Shown one piece after another: positions 59,400-64,000 of a stretch of 64,000 nucleotides of DNA (the stretch's first letter is position 1; every line of letters begins with the position of its first letter). The notes below the pieces were generated by a model, which was given only the letters and a program-made list of their open reading frames with translations, had not been told where the DNA came from and searched no databases. The stretch is from Tanypteryx hageni. Its lineage: Eukaryota > Arthropoda > Insecta > Odonata > Petaluridae. Location: the NCBI GenBank assembly GCA_028673005.1, contig CM054113.1, forward strand, positions 38,320,117 to 38,384,116, written 5' to 3'. The position numbers and the translations under genes are program-made.

Positions 59400-60230
59400 T
59401 CCCCTACAAAGGAAACTCGAGCGATGTGAAGAGGCGACAGAGAAAGGGGGAGGGGCGGGGGGCTTTGCAGCACGCGCGCCACATCAACAAGAGCAGTCAG
59501 TCAGTCCGCGCGGAGACAGGCGAAGAGGGAGTGAGTGAGGGGGAGAGGAGGAAAAGGGTAGGAGGGCAGAGGGAATGAGGGAGGGAGGGAAGGAAGGAGG
59601 AAGGAGAGGGGAGGGAGAATCGAGCGAATCGTGTTATCGACCACTTGTTCGGCAGAATGAGCACTTCCGCCCCATACGCCCACCACATCCGGTGTCACTC
59701 TCATTCCACCTCAACACTTCTCCCTCACTCTCCCGCCCGTTTCCTTTTCCTACCCCCGCCCCCTTCCTTTTCTTCCCTCCGCCTTCGCAACCACACGATT
59801 CATTCCTCCTGTCCACCCGCTCGCCCCCACCTTCCCTTTCTACACTGCCTCTCGCGCCCTAATAAAGAGGGTTTTTTCCTCCCGTTTTTCTATCCATTTC
59901 GCTTCGCCTTCTTCATCCACTTCTTTCATGCGCAATTTTAGCGTTCTCTCTTCACGCGTATCTCTCAGGAGCATAATTGTCGCACTTTCACCCTCAAATA
60001 GAGCGGATGAAGGTGAGAAAATTTTTTTGAACTGATGGAAAGAGACGGGAGATATCTGACAGTGGGAGAGGGAAGCCTGGAGGAAAAAGCGAAGCGTAAT
60101 CGAAGTGAAGAGAGAAAATGAAATTACGAAAAAGTTCAAAAGGAAATAAGCGTAAAATAAAAGACTACATGAGAAAAGGAGAAAAAGGAGATGGTGGAAC
60201 AAAACACCCGATTTAAAGTTTAGTGGGTAG
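59400..60230. repeat. Purine-pyrimidine-purine island
   Basis: A purine tract (59420-59630) with a CpG-rich patch near 59460-59515 is followed by a pyrimidine block (59690-59940) and a further purine block (60000-60225). The island lies inside the loop of the half-kilobase inverted pair 58003-58530 / 60476-61005. Confidence 0.7.
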
Positions 60231-60475
60231 AATAAAAACCAAAAAGATAAATATATTTTTACGACGAGAATCTCAAACGTGGATTTCACGAAAGCATATT
60301 AAATTAATCTCAATTCCTTGGCTCTATTATCTGCAAAAATATATAAGAGAGGTCTCGAATAGTTCAGCGGGTTCATTGGACTTGATTTATTTTTGCATAT
60401 CATTCCTCTATCATGACACTTGAGACTTTCCTCTGAAGCACAAGAGGCTCTTAAAACTCCAGCCTCATTTCGGGG

Positions 60476-61005
60476 GAAAGAGGAAAAGAATGTATATTCT
60501 GATTCTCATCACCAAATTTTGATAATTGATTGTATTTTCTTGAATTTCTACTAAACCATAGCGTTTTTGCGTTTTAAATCGCATTTTATCGGATTGTTGC
60601 CATGGAGACAATTATTACCGAACTCGGCATGAGCTTATTGTTAGACGAGCGAACATATGGGTTATTTTCTTTTCCGCTCTTCGGCAATAGATAGTTGATC
60701 CAAACATATTAGCGTATAAACAGTAACATTTATTAAATTCGTTTATTAAAAAAATACATGCAAAATATGTCAGAAAGATTTTGACATTGCTTTTAGTATT
60801 TTAATCCTGATAATGCTCTATTAATTTGTTTTCCAATTTTTGTCTAACCTTGATAAACTACTGCAAGTGGTATTTATGGTATGAGAATTCCTTGGAATGA
60901 CACATACTGAAAATTTTCCTGTCAATATAAGTAATCAATTCGGGACGTGAACTTTGGGAAACCAGTCTGCATTAGTCCTGGTTAGAACTTCTTGTTTAAA
61001 TTAAC
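60476..61005 (-). mobile_element. Inverted internal copy of the 57.8-kb repeat
   Basis: The reverse complement aligns with 58003-58530 along its whole length with scattered changes. Shared words include AAACGCAAAAACGCTA (58434-58449), TCGGATTGTTGCCAT read on the plus strand (60590-60604), and ACCAGTCTGCATTAGTCCTG (60960-60979). Neither terminal hairpin is present, so this is an internal fragment in opposite orientation. Confidence 0.8.
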
Positions 61006-62159
61006 TCTACGCTAATTCGATTATAGCTATACAGATTCATATTAAAATACAACAAAGAAAAATATAGATTTTAAACTATGAGTGAGAAAGCATTCTAAAT
61101 TAACTTAAAAGTTTAAACGACAATGGACAGATATTAAAATGTTATGAACAATAAGGATCACCTTAGGAAGATATAGCACAGTAAGAAGCCAATTTAAAAA
61201 GGGGCATCGAAAAAACTATAGAATATTAATTCAAAATAAATTATTAATGCATGTAAGAAAAACTCGACCTCGCCTTGTGCATGTGATACAATAGAAAATT
61301 CATATAGCTTCTTCAATAGTTATAATGTTTCCAAACTTTTTATGGACTCTATAGCTATATAAATTGTTAATTCGAAAAGGACAGAAACAAGAAAGATAGA
61401 ATGAGAAGGTTTGTAGTTGATGAAAAAGGTGTGCAGGATATCTAGGCATGCAGAAGGAGATAGTTTGTAATTAGGTGAGGAGAGAAAGCGCATATTTTCA
61501 TAATTTCATTTCAACTCAGGTAATAATTTAGAGAAAAATTAAGACATATTTATTAAACACCTTGTCAGTTTAAAGACTGCTAGAAAATGCACATTAAAAT
61601 TTCGTGTTTGCTATAATTTATTTTGGGTGTATTATAATATTGTGAACTAAATATAAACCTGTATCGAGGACGTACCAAAGGATAAAATTGGTTTTGGGAA
61701 GTATGCGCGGCGCGTGTCAAGGACGTGGAAATCGGAAAACATTTTAAATCTGCAAATCCTAAAACAAAAGTTAAAACCTTCGTAACCTGTCTTACGTGGG
61801 CCAATAAATAATATTCATGCGTTGCCAGAAAAAAACCTTAGGTGACTGGCCTGCATACGTACGTATGCATATACTCAGACGGAGACGAACGATATTGGAT
61901 AAAGCCACATGCATTGGGCAATAAGATGGTATTATGAGAGTTGAGCTCGAATTTTGTCGATTATAAACCCTCCTGATCGTCACGCAAACCATTTCTGAAT
62001 CCCCTCACTCCTACATGAAACATTCATACGCCCATTTCACGAACAAAACTCTCCGTTTTTTCGGAGTGGCCCCATCGGAAAGCTCTCCAAGGAGGTCATC
62101 GCGGACCCTCCGAGAGGGCGCGTGAGGCGCGAATCTAAAACTGCTCGTCCCACGCGGGG
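61006..62159. other. AT-rich spacer
   Basis: No gene is supported. The last 150 bp are CpG-rich with a small hairpin CTCCGTTTTTTCGGAG (62051-62066). The minus frame over it reads through PKKRRV, a basic cluster, but has no recognisable domain. Confidence 0.45.
61852..61869. other. Perfect 18-bp palindrome
   Basis: TGCATACGTACGTATGCA reads the same on both strands. It could be a protein-binding site, the core of a lost inverted repeat, or chance. Confidence 0.6.
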
Positions 62160-62420
62160 ATGGCGGAGAGAGAGAGGGGAGAGGTCGCTTTAGGGAGGAC
62201 CCAGGAGGGAGGTAGTGTGACATACGATTCGGAGTCTCCATGGAATGGGACCCAAGGGTGTCACAAAAAGTTCACTTCCACGGGAAAATGCCTGCGTCCT
62301 TTCACCGCTTTCGCAGTGAAGCACCATAAGCGAAGAATTAGTGGTATGTTTGGGAGGGAGAGTGGGCGGCAGAGAAGGGCAGAGGGGGCTTATTTATGGG
62401 GGATGGTCAATATTTAATGC
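62160..62420 (+). repeat. Purine-rich island
   Basis: Purine tracts (62160-62215 and 62350-62400) flank a non-repetitive patch (62220-62340). It is one of the smallest of the series. Confidence 0.55.
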
Positions 62421-62768
62421 TCACGAGATTTTAAGAAGCACACAAGCAACACACTGGCCTAACATTTTGCATTTCTACATGCATACAGTCCGAGTATTTT
62501 TAAAAAACGTAAGAATGCAAGAACGTTCCATATACGTCCGGTTCTCTCGGTCTGCCTATCCCTTATTCGTCCACAGAATAATCACAGGTAACAGAAAAGT
62601 AGATCTCCAGAAAACTACCGTTAATCGCGCATCGGAAGAATTATATACATATTGCTCGTTTATTTCAGAGATCGTAGAATTTTTGTAAGTATTTTAATTG
62701 TTTTGATGAATCAATCATTAAGTGACCACTTTTAAAAATTCCTAATTGCTTTTATAAATCCTTATAAG

Positions 62769-63853
62769 TAGGGTGACCATACGTCCCGGATTTTAGATAT
62801 TGTCCCGGCGTCCCGTCCGGTTTGGTATTTGTCCCGGTTAAAAATTCTTTTTATATTTTATTTCATAAATATGGAATAAATAAATCACATTCCACCAAAT
62901 ATATGTCACTACACATGCAATCCATTTATTAGGAATTAAAATCTCATCTTTCAATTAAGTTTAAATAAGTACAATCCATAAAGGTTGCCTAGAGAAGCGA
63001 GGTGTGCAGCGCACTCCGACAGCCAAGTATACTCAGGTCACATTTAGCGATAAGGGTTTCGAAGCAATTATTTACGTTTTAGATCCCTATTTACATTAAC
63101 GAATTAAGTTTATCTAAAACGTTATATTTAAATTTCTATCACGCCATAATATTTTCTTGAATGTTTCCAGTTACGGATTTAATCACGGCTAGAAATTATA
63201 CGCGACGTAGCCAAAATACTATTTTTCCTGGCAAATTTTCTAAAAACTTGAGGTGCGTTTTATAGTGCGAAAAATATAGCTCTAAAATATTTGTTCTCAT
63301 ATGTTTTCTGAAGGGGTGGCGGAGTGGTTACAGTGTTGGCCTTCCACGTAGTGGTCCCTGGATCGAATCCGGCGGAGGTCGGATTTTTCAACCTGGGATC
63401 GTCCCGTCCCCTACTTGTGTGATTTGAGGAGGCCGCGCAAGTCAGCGCTCCGTCCCTCGGAAGGGACATTAAGTAGTTGGCCCCCTCGGTTTTTTTCGTA
63501 AAGAGAAGACTAATGCCGGCACCGGGTTTCTCTCCCCCCATGTGTGTTCGTTGTGTAAAGAGTTATGGCTATAATAATCCAAGAGGTTGATTAACCGTAA
63601 ATATAAGCCAACAACAATATCAATTTTCTGACCAATTTTGTAATAATTTTTAGCAGATAATCTTAGAATTTGAAAGAATTATGGCTACTTTGTCAAGGGA
63701 ATCATGGCCAAGTTACGCAGAATTTATCTAGGTATTTGGCATTTAAGCAACAAAAAAAACTAAAGATCTTATATTGTCCCGGTTATGTCCCGGTTTTTCT
63801 TCCCAAGAACACGTTGTGTCCCGGTTTTACTTTCTCAGAATCTGGTCACTCGA
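62769..63853. mobile_element. hAT-Tip100-like element carrying a SINE
   Basis: The left end TAGGGTGACCATACGTCCCG (62769-62788) and several TCCCGG words match the end style of Tip100/Zaphod hAT elements. The right end has TGTCCCGGTTTTTC-type words and TGGTCACTCGA (63843-63853), an eroded complement of the left end. The flanks CTTATAAG (62761-62768) and CCTGTAAG (63854-63861) agree at six of eight bases, a plausible old 8-bp target duplication. A 0.3-kb SINE interrupts the interior. Without it the element would be about 0.78 kb, too short for transposase, so it is non-autonomous. Confidence 0.65.
63313..63618 (+). mobile_element. tRNA-derived SINE
   Basis: The head has an A box region (GTGGCGGAGTGGTTACAGTG) and a B box GGATCGAATCC (63360-63370). 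The body includes GGACATTAAGTAGTTGGCCC, AATGCCGGCACCGGGTTTCT and CTCCCCCCAT, and a simple CAACAACAA tail ends at about 63618. The body resembles a SINE type that I have met in insect sequence, but I cannot name it. Pol III boxes plus a tRNA-unrelated body and short tail define a SINE. It sits inside the hAT-Tip100-like element, so it inserted later. Confidence 0.8.
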
Positions 63854-64000
63854 CCTGTAAGACTGTCGGTATTAATAATAAACTAGTAACCATAAACTGA
63901 AAAAAATTCTTATATTTTTCATTTTTTTTTATAAAAGGCGATGTTTGATATTGTAAATAACACAAGCAATCAGAAAAAATAGGAATACTAAAATCTTATA

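Noticed and set aside
62051..62066. Intrinsic terminator-like hairpin
   Set aside because: Bacterial-type terminators are not expected in this genome, and the T-run is in the loop rather than after the stem.
62011..62241. Minus-strand frame with a basic PKKRRV cluster
   Set aside because: The basic hexapeptide alone is weak evidence. The rest has no recognisable domain, and part of the frame is over purine-rich sequence.

Overview
The window looks like nuclear DNA of an arthropod, most probably an insect. The evidence is indirect. It is AT-rich with long (TA)n runs and has no operons or closely packed open frames. It carries relics of hAT and mariner transposons, miniature inverted-repeat elements, tRNA-derived SINE-like modules, and a dispersed repeat family of a kind common in insect genomes. 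I cannot name the species. I found no complete protein-coding gene. Nearly every long open frame is a by-product of low-complexity purine (GA) or pyrimidine (CT) tracts, or of a (TA)n array. One short stretch near 45.6 kb has a codon pattern that could be a real exon. The window is best read as a large intergenic region or a very long intron.

The first level of organisation is a series of about twenty G+C-richer islands, roughly 0.3 to 3.4 kb long, in AT-rich surroundings. They lie near 0.3, 1.4-2.5, 3.3-4.5, 6.6-7.3, 8.3-9.0, 13.3-14.3, 17.9-19.2, 23.4, 27.3-30.7, 32, 40.6, 42.5, 44, 45.7, 47.7, 49.2-50.3, 51.7, 54.5-55.7, 56.8, 59.4-60.2 and 62.2 kb. Each is strongly purine-rich or pyrimidine-rich on one strand. 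Many switch strand bias once or twice, often around a short CpG-rich core of ordinary complexity.

The second level is mobile-element debris in the AT-rich spacers. It includes a pogo/Tigger-like MITE (5.8 kb), two hAT-like elements (11.3 kb, and 26.3-27.0 kb with a perfect 8-bp target duplication), a broken hAT transposase (20.1-20.4 kb), two further inverted-repeat MITEs (20.6 and 22.2 kb), and a foldback element built of opposing short repeats (22.4-22.9 kb). There is also a mariner relic (46.2-46.8 kb), a repeat family present in several copies at 36.5-37.1, 39.5, 55.9, 57.8-58.8 and 60.5-61.0 kb, and a hAT-Tip100-like element (62.8-63.9 kb) with a SINE nested inside it.

The most unusual stretch is 37.8-40.2 kb. 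Four tRNA-Gly-like modules sit in a rearranged repeat array with a roughly 306-bp direct period and a head-to-head inversion. One unit is interrupted by a 0.24-kb near-perfect hairpin that resembles the terminal part of a Penelope-like element. GC-rich inverted termini bound the whole. A second hairpin of similar design lies at 0.9-1.24 kb between two (TA)n arrays. I rate these as mobile-element architectures rather than a cellular pathway.
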